A DNA stretch of 22,519 nucleotides from an uncultured Alphaproteobacteria bacterium. GTDB taxonomy: Bacteria > Pseudomonadota > Alphaproteobacteria > Rhizobiales > Pleomorphomonadaceae. Below, in pieces: positions 15,350 through 21,706 of the stretch; the stretch's first letter is position 1, and each line of letters opens with the position of its first letter. Both the position numbers and the translations under genes were made by a program. The DNA lies in the NCBI GenBank assembly GCA_937900425.1, contig CALCDT010000028.1:1-22519 (forward strand). The letters run 5' to 3'. The notes beneath the pieces were generated by a model. It was not told the origin of the DNA, made no database searches, and saw only the letters and a list, made by a program, of their open reading frames with translations.

Positions 15350-15907
15350 TCAGGGATCGAGTTCGGTGTCCCAGTAGAGGAAGTCGAGCCAGCTGTCGTG
15401 GAGGTAGTTCGGCGGGAACTGCCGGCCGTTGTTGTGAAGGTCCTGCACCGTCGGCGGATAGGGCAGCTGGGCGAGCTGGAGCCCGGATTCCTTCAGCGAC
15501 TTGTTCGCCTTCCTGAGATTGCAGGGCGAGCAGGCGGTGATGACGTTGTCCCAGGTGGTCTGGCCGCCGCGCGAGCGCGGGATCAGGTGGTCGAAGGTCA
15601 GTTCGTCCCGCGAGCCGCAATACTGGCACTGGAAACGATCGCGCAGGAAGACGTTGAAGCGCGTGAAGGCCGGGTGGCGCGAGGGATGGACGTAGGTCTT
15701 GAGCGAGACCACCGAGGGCAGGCGGAACTCGAAGGTCGGGCTGCGGACCACCGTGTCGTATTCGGAGACGATGTTGACCCGGTCGAGAAAGACAGCCTTG
15801 ACCGCATCCTGCCACGACCACAGCGACAGGGGATAGTAGCTGAGCGGCCTGTAGTCCGCGTTGAGCACCAGGGCCGGATGTCCGTCCGGCGAGACCGCGA
15901 TCGTCAC
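15350..15907 (-). CDS. HNH endonuclease family protein
   Basis: This 185-residue protein belongs to the short HNH family widespread in Alphaproteobacteria. The HNH core spans ~90-135: zinc-binding CQYC (Cys94, Cys97), LTFDHLIPRSRGG with Asp106-His107, WDNVITAC with Asn121, and CSPCN with Cys126, Cys129 and Asn130. The N-terminal part (VLNADYRPLSYYPLSLWSW) is also characteristic of the family. Such proteins are expected to nick or cut DNA with a metal ion; the cellular role of this housekeeping-like group is not known. The start is the GTG at 15907, with AGGAG 8 nt upstream; no better ATG precedes the conserved N-terminus. It is transcribed toward lexA, and its promoter lies at the edge of the low-GC island. 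Confidence 0.92.
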   Translation of the reverse strand: MTIAVSPDGHPALVLNADYRPLSYYPLSLWSWQDAVKAVFLDRVNIVSEYDTVVRSPTFEFRLPSVVSLKTYVHPSRHPAFTRFNVFLRDRFQCQYCGSRDELTFDHLIPRSRGGQTTWDNVITACSPCNLRKANKSLKESGLQLAQLPYPPTVQDLHNNGRQFPPNYLHDSWLDFLYWDTELDP

Positions 15908-15964
15908 CTCTCGCTCTCCTCACCCGAATCTCGTAGGTCCCCCCAGAGATTTCGCCCGCATATT

Positions 15965-15997
15965 GTATAGCGTCTGTGTCACGTCTGTGAAGCGCGT
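15965..15997 (-). promoter_or_regulatory. Possible promoter of the HNH gene with an 11-bp-spaced direct repeat
   Basis: On the minus strand, TTCACA is followed at about 16-18 bp by TATACAAT, a plausible sigma-70 promoter 55-90 bp before the GTG start. The spacer contains two copies of CGTCTGTG (plus-strand reading) offset by 11 bp, a possible operator. Confidence 0.4.
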
Positions 15998-16007
15998 CTA
16001 GAATTCT

Positions 16008-16040
16008 CCTAACGGGTTAGGTGATATGAAAAGGCATATC
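16008..16040. other. Two adjacent dyads at the left edge of the low-GC island
   Basis: CCTAAC-GG-GTTAGG (16008-16021) is followed one base later by GATATG-AAAAGG-CATATC (16023-16040). Both stems are perfect over six base pairs. They could be paired protein-binding sites, recombination sites or a hairpin pair; no T-run marks them as a terminator. Confidence 0.5.
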
Positions 16041-16128
16041 TCCGACCAAGAGGACACGCGCCTCACCTGAAAGGACTGCGCCTGCCCCATGGTGCAGAAG
16101 CGGATCAGTGCTATCTTTGATTGATGAA

Positions 16129-16168
16129 TTGTAGGTGACGCAAGCTGCGGTAATATACTCAGGAGTAT
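16129..16168 (+). promoter_or_regulatory. Putative promoter and palindromic operator of the RES gene
   Basis: TTGTAG (16129-16134), a 16-bp spacer and TAATAT (16151-16156) form a fair sigma-70 promoter. The dyad ATACTC-AG-GAGTAT (16155-16168) overlaps the -10 and the predicted start, where a bound repressor would block transcription. No repressor gene is adjacent. Confidence 0.45.
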
Positions 16169-16206
16169 TGACATTCATTGAACTCGGTGCAAGCGGAAGG
16201 CAAAAT

Positions 16207-17082
16207 ATGTCAGAAACAACCCTGCAAAAGTACCTCTCGTTTACTACTGCTTTGGAACTGCAGAATCGAATTCGTGGATTCCGATCAAATAATCTCCATG
16301 AGATGACGGAAAGGGAGATTCTTGGAGAAATTGAGTCGGTCTTTCGGGTCAATGACAAAACGGATTTGCACTATGCGATTTACATTGAAACCTACAAAAT
16401 TCCGAAGTGCACGAGATTTTACAGGGTCAGAGATCTGAGCCAAGACGATTTTAACCTTCCTCTAAAGGGAATGGCAATGACTGCAGACGCTTGGGAGCCT
16501 CCTACCCAGTTTGCTGTAGCGCAGCGAATTAACAAGGCAGGAGAATCCTTACTCTATACGGCACTGGATCCAGCCACGGCGATATTAGAGAAGAACGTAC
16601 AGGAGAACACGATATTTTCACTTATAGTTTATGAGTCAAATGAAGCCATCAATACAATACCAATAGCGGCACCTGTTTTTCCTGCTGAGCTAACGGATGA
16701 AGAGCGCATAAAGTACGGTCTTTTGGTGGACTTCCTAAGCGTTGAATTTGGTCGAGAACACTCGGATGGGCTTGGTCATATTTACACGTTGTCCAATTTG
16801 ATCGCTAAGTGGTTCTATAATGCGCCGCAGGAAATTCAGGATGCTTGGCAGTATGTTTCGACGAAGACACGCACCTGGAGGAATATTTGCTTTCGAAGCG
16901 ACGCGGCGCATCAAAAGCTAGATTTGGTCGGAGTAATTGTTTGTCGATACAATGAGAGGAACGGCGATAGTTTCAAAATTTACCCACATTATGTTTTGAG
17001 TGATTTATTCTCGAACGGCATTCTCTCCGAAATGCCGATAGTAGATGTTCGTCATCGATTCAAGGAATTCAATTTTGGTTAG
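16207..17082 (+). CDS. RES-domain protein (candidate NAD+-degrading toxin), apparently without a partner antitoxin
   Basis: This 291-residue protein carries a RES domain, named for its conserved Arg-Glu-Ser. Candidates here are Arg73 in RFYRVR, Glu128 in RINKAGESLLYTALDPATAILE (107-128), and Ser218 in WQYVS, followed by the typical RNICF...LDLVGVIV end. Characterised RES toxins (MbcT, Xre-RES systems, ParT) degrade NAD+ or modify proteins with ADP-ribose. Residues 1-65 are an additional N-terminal domain, perhaps HEPN-like as in larger RES proteins, but I cannot confirm that. The ATG at 16207 is chosen because GGAAGG lies 6 nt upstream; the frame is open to an ATG at 16135 without a ribosome site. 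No Xre/MbcA antitoxin lies on either side, so it is an orphan toxin, a part of a defence or stress system, or a non-toxic RES enzyme. Its composition is foreign to the surrounding chromosome. Confidence 0.78.
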   Translation: MSETTLQKYLSFTTALELQNRIRGFRSNNLHEMTEREILGEIESVFRVNDKTDLHYAIYIETYKIPKCTRFYRVRDLSQDDFNLPLKGMAMTADAWEPPTQFAVAQRINKAGESLLYTALDPATAILEKNVQENTIFSLIVYESNEAINTIPIAAPVFPAELTDEERIKYGLLVDFLSVEFGREHSDGLGHIYTLSNLIAKWFYNAPQEIQDAWQYVSTKTRTWRNICFRSDAAHQKLDLVGVIVCRYNERNGDSFKIYPHYVLSDLFSNGILSEMPIVDVRHRFKEFNFG

Positions 17083-17178
17083 TTTTCCACTGATACTAGT
17101 GGAGTGTGAGAAGAAATTTCCCCAGATTGCGAGAATTTTAACTTTCGGTGATGGCTTGCCTCTGAAGGCATTGTGTCC

Positions 17179-18039
17179 CTATTTTCGGTTCTCCCTGTCC
17201 GACGCCCTGCGGGTGAAGGCGACGAAGGCGCGCGAGGGGAGGATGCGCTTCAGAATTCCCATCACCACGGTCGGCACGGTAACGGCGTAATAGGGCTTCG
17301 GCCGCGGGCTCTCGACGGCGTGGATCAGCGCCTTCACCACCGCCTCCGGCGGCAGCTTCCAGGTGTTCTCGCCGCCCTTTTCCATGCGGGCGAGCCGGCG
17401 TTCGTAGTCGTCGCGGTGCGGCGAGGCGGCGATGTCGACGTTCCTGTGGAACATCTTCATGCTGGTCGGCACGAAGCGGGTGGCGATCGGGCCGGGGCGG
17501 ATCGAGGCGACGTGGATGCCGGCCTCGACGAGTTCGAGGCGCAGGGTGTCGGTGAGGCCTTCCAGGGCGTGTTTGGAAGCGGTGTAGGCGCCGCGGTATT
17601 TCATGGCGATGAAGCCGAGGACCGACGAGCACTGGACGATGCGGCCCGAGCCGCGCGCGCGCATCGCCGGGATCAGCCGGCAGGTGAGGTCGTGCCAGCC
17701 GAAGACGTTGGCCTCGAACTGGGCGCGAAGGACGTCGGGACGCAGGTCTTCCACCGCGCCGGGCTGGCCGTAGGCGCCGTTGTTGAAGAGCGCGTCGATC
17801 CGCCCGCCGGTGGCCGACAGCACGGCGTCGGCGCAGGCGGCGATCGAGGCAGGATCGGCATAGTCGAGCGGAACCGCGGTGACGCCGTCGATGGCGCCGA
17901 GCATGGCGAGATCCGCCGGCTGCCGGGCGGTGGCGAAGACCCGCCAGCCGCGGGCCGCCATCGTCCGCGCCGCCGCCAGCCCGATGCCGGAGGAGGCTCC
18001 GGTGACGAGAATGATCCGCCTGTCGTCCGCACGCGTCAT
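17179..18039 (-). CDS. SDR family NAD(P)-dependent oxidoreductase
   Basis: This 286-residue protein is a classical short-chain dehydrogenase. It has the cofactor-binding TGASSGIG (13-20), FNNGAYG (85-91), the catalytic Ser in CSSVLG (~138-139) and YTASK (Tyr152, Lys156), with a conserved RPGPIATRF after it. The TAR segment after the second strand (37-39) favours NADP(H). The C-terminal ~90 residues (PKPYYAVTVPT...LPSR) match the longer SDRs that act on lipid or retinol-like substrates; the substrate is unknown. The start at 18039 has AGGAG 7 nt upstream. It is the third gene in the row after bdhA and the patatin gene, 75 bp behind the latter, and is probably co-transcribed. Its last codons lie at the junction with the low-GC island, so the C-terminal tail (RRASDRENRK) may have been altered by the insertion. 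Confidence 0.92.
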   Translation of the reverse strand: MTRADDRRIILVTGASSGIGLAAARTMAARGWRVFATARQPADLAMLGAIDGVTAVPLDYADPASIAACADAVLSATGGRIDALFNNGAYGQPGAVEDLRPDVLRAQFEANVFGWHDLTCRLIPAMRARGSGRIVQCSSVLGFIAMKYRGAYTASKHALEGLTDTLRLELVEAGIHVASIRPGPIATRFVPTSMKMFHRNVDIAASPHRDDYERRLARMEKGGENTWKLPPEAVVKALIHAVESPRPKPYYAVTVPTVVMGILKRILPSRAFVAFTRRASDRENRK

Positions 18040-18114
18040 GCCGCCGCTCCTCTCGTCCGATCCGCGCCGCCCGATCCGTCCCGCCGGGTTCCGCCGACGG
18101 CCGGCCGTCCTTCG

Positions 18115-19206
18115 TCACATGAAGACGTCGCGCAGGTCCAGCGTGCTGCGCACGCCGATGTCGTCGAAATGATCCTCGAGGAAACGGGAGGCGGCGCGGC
18201 GGCCGATCTCGCGCAACTCGCAGAAGAAGGCGAAGGAGGTGTCCATTTTCGACGACGCGCCGAAGGCGGCGAGCTCGTCGGCGCCGGCGATGCGGTGGAC
18301 GCGGTTCTTCTGGTAGTTCATCCGGTCGAGCCGGTGGTCGTCGACGAGGCGGTTGACGAAGTCGATGGCGCGCAACTCGCGCAGCAGCGAGGCGTTGAAG
18401 GTGATCTCGTTGACGCGCTCGACGATCTCCTGCGCCCCGCGCGGCACCTCGCGCCGCTCGATCGGGTTGATCTGGACGAGCAGGATGTCGGCGGTCTCGG
18501 TCTCGCCGAAGAAGGGGAACAGGGCCGGATTGCCCATGTAGCCGCCGTCCCAGTAGTGCTCGCCGCCGACCTCGACGGCGTGGAACAGGAAGGGCAGGCA
18601 GGCCGAGGCCATCACCGCGTCCGCGGAAAGATCGGCGTTGCGGAACACCTTGATCTTGCCGGTGGCGACGTTGGTCGCCGAGATGAACAGCTTGAAGGCC
18701 CCGCTCTCGCGCACCCGGTCGAAGTCGACCTGGCCGGCGAGGTGGTCGCGCAGCGGATTGATGTTGAGCGGGTTGAGGTCGTAGGGGCTGGCGACGCGCG
18801 AGAGCACGTCGAAGAAGGGGAAGCGGGGAACGTCGAACGGCAGCTTCCAGGCCGAGAACCACATTTCGATCAGCGGATTGGCCGAGGACCGGCTGTCGCC
18901 GTCGCGGCTGACGGACCGCCAGAACCGCTCCAGCGCCTCGCGGGCGCCCTCGACTCCGCCGCGCTCCAGCCCGTCCGCCAGCACCACGGCGTTCATCGCC
19001 CCGGCGCTGGTGCCGGAGATCGCCTCGAAGTCGATGCGGTCGTCCTCGAGGATGCGGTCGAGCACGCCCCAGGTGAAGGCGCCGTGGGCGCCGCCACCCT
19101 GGAGCGCGAGGTTGACGACGACCCGCCCGTTCGGCGCCGGCCGGCGCTTGGCGGCCTTGGCACCCTTGCCGAGCGAGAACAGCTTGCGGATTCCCGCAGC
19201 GGTCAT
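18115..19206 (-). CDS. Patatin-like phospholipase
   Basis: This 363-residue protein has the complete patatin Ser-Asp dyad: the oxyanion-hole loop LQGGGAHG (35-42), the nucleophile elbow GTSAG with Ser67 (65-69), and DGG with catalytic Asp220 (220-222). Patatins hydrolyse acyl esters of phospholipids or other lipids. The basic N-terminus (residues 1-28) has no clear signal peptide, so it probably acts in the cytoplasm or at the inner membrane. The ATG at 19206 shares its A with the TGA of the upstream 3-hydroxybutyrate dehydrogenase (TGATG), so translation is probably coupled and the two products work together. A role in mobilising polyhydroxybutyrate granules or membrane lipid is suggested by this context; the substrate is not established. 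Length is normal for bacterial patatins of this type. Confidence 0.94.
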   Translation of the reverse strand: MTAAGIRKLFSLGKGAKAAKRRPAPNGRVVVNLALQGGGAHGAFTWGVLDRILEDDRIDFEAISGTSAGAMNAVVLADGLERGGVEGAREALERFWRSVSRDGDSRSSANPLIEMWFSAWKLPFDVPRFPFFDVLSRVASPYDLNPLNINPLRDHLAGQVDFDRVRESGAFKLFISATNVATGKIKVFRNADLSADAVMASACLPFLFHAVEVGGEHYWDGGYMGNPALFPFFGETETADILLVQINPIERREVPRGAQEIVERVNEITFNASLLRELRAIDFVNRLVDDHRLDRMNYQKNRVHRIAGADELAAFGASSKMDTSFAFFCELREIGRRAASRFLEDHFDDIGVRSTLDLRDVFM

Positions 19207-19988
19207 CACTGCGCGACCCAGCCGCCGTCGATCGATAGGATCGCACCGGTGATCGAGCGGGCCTGGTCGCCGGCGAGATAGACCGCGAGGGCGGCGACCT
19301 CTTCCACCGTGACGAATTCCTTGGTCGGCTGGGCCGACAGCATGACGTCGCGCTTGACCGCCTCCTCGCTGATGCCGCGGGCCTTCGCCGTGTCGGGGAT
19401 CTGCTTTTCGACGAGCGGGGTCCAGACGTAGCCCGGCGCGATGGCGTTGACGGTGATGCCGTCGGTCGCGACCTCGAGGGCGATGGTCTTGGTCAGGCCG
19501 GCGATGCCGTGCTTGGCGGCGACGTAGGCCGACTTGAAGGGCGAGGCGGTGAGGGCGTGGGCGGAGGCGGTGTTGATGATGCGGCCCCAGCCCTGCGCCT
19601 TCATGTGAGGGATCGCGGCGCGGCTGGTGTGGAAGGCCGAGGAGAGGTTGATCGCGAGGATCTGGTCCCACTTCTCGACCGGGAACTCCTCGACCGGGGC
19701 GACATGCTGGATGCCGGCGTTGTTGACGAGAATGTCGAGCCGGCCGAAGGCGTCGTGGGCCTCCTTCACCATCGCCGCGATCTCGTCCGGCTTCGTCATG
19801 TCGGCCGCCGAATAGAGGACGCGGACGCCGGTCCTTTCGGCGAGCCCGGCGCGGGTCTTCTCGATCTCGGCGGCGTCGCCGAAGCCGTTCAGCATCACCT
19901 CGGCGCCCGCCTCGGCGAAGGCGGTGGCGATGGCGAGCCCGATGCCTGAGGTCGAGCCGGTGACGAGGGTTGCCTTGCCTTTGAGCAT
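19206..19988 (-). CDS. bdhA: D-3-hydroxybutyrate dehydrogenase
   Basis: This 260-residue SDR interconverts D-3-hydroxybutyrate and acetoacetate with NAD(H), a step in polyhydroxybutyrate turnover. Motifs are TGSTSGIG (10-17), NNAG (89-92), Ser142, Tyr155 and Lys159. The substrate-binding residues known from Pseudomonas fragi HBDH, namely Gln94, His144, Lys152 and Gln196, fall at identical numbers, so the assignment is strong; the position of Trp187 is Tyr here. The start at 19988 is preferred over an open upstream extension to 20159 because GGAG lies 7 nt before the ATG, and because the resulting length is normal (258-261). It heads the probable operon with the patatin gene and the SDR. Just upstream (20105-20112) there is a TGCACTGCA dyad that might be regulatory. 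Confidence 0.95.
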   Translation of the reverse strand: MLKGKATLVTGSTSGIGLAIATAFAEAGAEVMLNGFGDAAEIEKTRAGLAERTGVRVLYSAADMTKPDEIAAMVKEAHDAFGRLDILVNNAGIQHVAPVEEFPVEKWDQILAINLSSAFHTSRAAIPHMKAQGWGRIINTASAHALTASPFKSAYVAAKHGIAGLTKTIALEVATDGITVNAIAPGYVWTPLVEKQIPDTAKARGISEEAVKRDVMLSAQPTKEFVTVEEVAALAVYLAGDQARSITGAILSIDGGWVAQ

Positions 19989-20349
19989 CGGAAATCTCCT
20001 TCTTGAAACAGGATCGTTCGGGTCGAAACCCCGGGGAGGGGAGCGTCGGGTCGCCGGGAAGGAAGGAGCGATCGGGGCGGGGACCGGCGGCGAACCGCGG
20101 GGAGTGTGCACTGCAATAACTAGGACCGCCAGTGCGGCGATCCAGAGGCCGGCGTTCACTTTGTCTCGACCGGGACGAGCGGAGGCGGGGAGGGTGCGGC
20201 GGGCGGGGCAGCGAAATCGGGTCGAGGGCGCCCATCTCGCCTCGTCATCCGATCGCCCTGCGATCCGGCAGGATGCCGCGCGGGGGCTCCGCCGACCGTG
20301 CGCATCGATCGTGAGGTGCGGCTCGATCGCGGCCCCGGTGACGGGCCGC
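19989..20349. other. Intergenic region between bdhA and ispG
   Basis: The full divergent gap is 424 bp; this is the part upstream of the suggested ispG promoter. A frame open upstream of bdhA encodes a short hydrophobic stretch (WIAALAVLVIAV), but it continues into Pro-rich sequence and is not convincing. A short TGCA-C-TGCA dyad lies near 20106. No RNA gene or repeat is seen. Confidence 0.4.
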
Positions 20350-20350
20350 C

Positions 20351-20379
20351 TTCCGCCGCGGCGCCGGAGCCTCTATATC
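20351..20379 (+). promoter_or_regulatory. Possible ispG promoter
   Basis: TATATC (20374-20379), in an otherwise very GC-rich stretch, is a reasonable -10 about 34 bp ahead of the ATG. A weak -35 (TTCCGC, 20351-20356) sits 17 bp upstream. The -35 is poor, so this is tentative. Confidence 0.35.
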
Positions 20380-20412
20380 TTCGCCGCGCCCCCGACCGTT
20401 CCGGAGCCCGAG

Positions 20413-21666
20413 ATGACCGACCCGCTGAGCCTCAAGCCGCGCCGCCGCTCCGTCGCCGTTTCCGTCGGCGGGGTGATGGTCGGCGGCGACCATCCGGTGG
20501 TCGTGCAGTCGATGACCAACACCGACACCGCCGACGTCGACACCACCGTGCGCCAGGTCGCCGAACTGGCCAAGGCCGGCTCGGAGCTCGTGCGCATCAC
20601 CGTCGACCGCGACGAGGCGGCGGCGGCGGTGCCGAGGATCCGCGAGCGGCTGGAGCGGCTCGGCGTCTTCGTGCCGCTGATCGGCGACTTCCACTACATC
20701 GGCCACAAGTTGCTGAAGGACCACCCGGCCTGCGCGGAGGCGCTGGCGAAATACCGCATCAATCCCGGCAACGTCGGCTTCAAGGCCAAGCGCGACACCC
20801 AGTTCGGCGAGATCGTCGAGCTCGCCATCCGTCACGACAAGCCGGTGCGGATCGGCGTCAACTGGGGCTCGCTCGACCAGGAACTGCTGACGAAGCTGAT
20901 GGACGAGAACAAGGCGGCCGGATTTCCGATGACCGCCGCGGAGGTGACGCGCGAGGCGATCGTGCAGTCGGCGATCTTCTCCGCGTCGCGCGCCGAGGAG
21001 ATCGGCCTTTCCCGCGACAGGATCATCCTGTCGGCCAAGGTCTCCCAGGTGCAGGATCTCATCGCCGTCTACGGCGAACTGGCGAAGCGGTCCGACCACG
21101 CGCTTCACCTCGGCCTCACCGAGGCCGGCATGGGTACGAAGGGCATCGTCTCGTCCTCGGCGGCGATGGGCATCCTGCTGCAGCAGGGCATCGGCGACAC
21201 CATCCGCGTCTCGCTGACGCCCGAACCCGGTGGCGACCGCTGCCGGGAGGTGCAGGTGGCGCAGGAGCTTCTCCAGGTGATGGGCTTCCGCGCCTTCGTT
21301 CCCGTGGTCGCGGCCTGTCCGGGCTGCGGGCGCACCACCTCGACCGTGTTCCAGGAACTCGCCGAGCGGATCCAGAGCCAGATCCGCGAGGAGATGCCGG
21401 TGTGGCGGACGCGCTATCCCGGGGTCGAGGCGCTGAAGGTCGCGGTGATGGGCTGCATCGTCAACGGACCGGGCGAATCGAAGCACGCCGACATCGGCAT
21501 CTCGCTGCCCGGCACCGGCGAGACCCCGGCGGCCCCGGTCTTCATCGACGGCGAGAAGGCGGTGACGCTGCGCGGGGCGACGATCGCCGAGGATTTCCGC
21601 CAGCTGGTGCTCGACTACATCGAGAAGCGCTTCGGCACGGGCGGCGCCGCGAACGCCGCGGAATAG
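20413..21666 (+). CDS. ispG: 4-hydroxy-3-methylbut-2-en-1-yl diphosphate synthase (flavodoxin)
   Basis: IspG (GcpE) catalyses the penultimate step of the MEP isoprenoid pathway, reducing methylerythritol cyclodiphosphate to HMBPP with an Fe4S4 cluster. The 417-residue length is normal for the short bacterial form. The N-terminal TIM-barrel has VQSMTNTDTADVDTT (31-45), GDFHY and NPGN; the C-terminal domain supplies the cluster ligands Cys302 and Cys305 (CPGCGRT), Cys348 (MGCIVNGPGE) and Glu355. The start at 20413 has GGAG 6 nt upstream; the open frame further upstream is not coding-like. It is convergent with the prenyltransferase gene at 21707, which uses products of the same pathway, although the two are not co-transcribed. 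Confidence 0.97.
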   Translation: MTDPLSLKPRRRSVAVSVGGVMVGGDHPVVVQSMTNTDTADVDTTVRQVAELAKAGSELVRITVDRDEAAAAVPRIRERLERLGVFVPLIGDFHYIGHKLLKDHPACAEALAKYRINPGNVGFKAKRDTQFGEIVELAIRHDKPVRIGVNWGSLDQELLTKLMDENKAAGFPMTAAEVTREAIVQSAIFSASRAEEIGLSRDRIILSAKVSQVQDLIAVYGELAKRSDHALHLGLTEAGMGTKGIVSSSAAMGILLQQGIGDTIRVSLTPEPGGDRCREVQVAQELLQVMGFRAFVPVVAACPGCGRTTSTVFQELAERIQSQIREEMPVWRTRYPGVEALKVAVMGCIVNGPGESKHADIGISLPGTGETPAAPVFIDGEKAVTLRGATIAEDFRQLVLDYIEKRFGTGGAANAAE

Positions 21667-21669
21667 GCC

Positions 21670-21695
21670 GCCGGGCAGGCCGGCCGACGCCCGGT
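21670..21695. terminator. Possible bidirectional terminator hairpin between ispG and ispA
   Basis: CCGGGC (21671-21676) pairs with GCCCGG (21689-21694) across a 12-nt loop in the 40-bp gap between two convergent stops; a G-T pair extends the base. There is no T-run on either strand, so strength is uncertain. Confidence 0.35.
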
Positions 21696-21706
21696 CGGGC
21701 TCGATA

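Larger units (their letters stand above)
15960..17180. other. Low-GC horizontally acquired island carrying a single RES-domain gene
   Basis: Base composition drops abruptly from roughly 70 % to roughly 40-45 % GC just upstream of the HNH gene and returns at the 3' end of the SDR gene at ~17185. Codons such as AAT, ATA, TTA and AAA are common here and rare outside. No integrase, transposase, tRNA or clear flanking direct repeats are visible. The 240 bp ahead of the RES gene hold dyads and a promoter but no second gene. Confidence 0.8.

Noticed and set aside
16017..16358. 113-codon minus-strand frame as a possible antitoxin for the RES protein
   Set aside because: It overlaps the RES gene antisense, has no helix-turn-helix or antitoxin-like pattern and no ribosome site.
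15940..17200. Flanking direct repeats that would mark an integration site of the low-GC island
   Set aside because: Only a weak CCCCAG-AxATTxCG similarity between ~15940 and ~17120; too short and gapped to call att sites.
17138..20235. Long Arg-rich minus-strand frames overlapping the SDR, patatin and bdhA genes
   Set aside because: They are out-of-frame readings of three genes with intact catalytic motifs. One frame merges upstream DNA with the patatin gene and has no valid start of its own.
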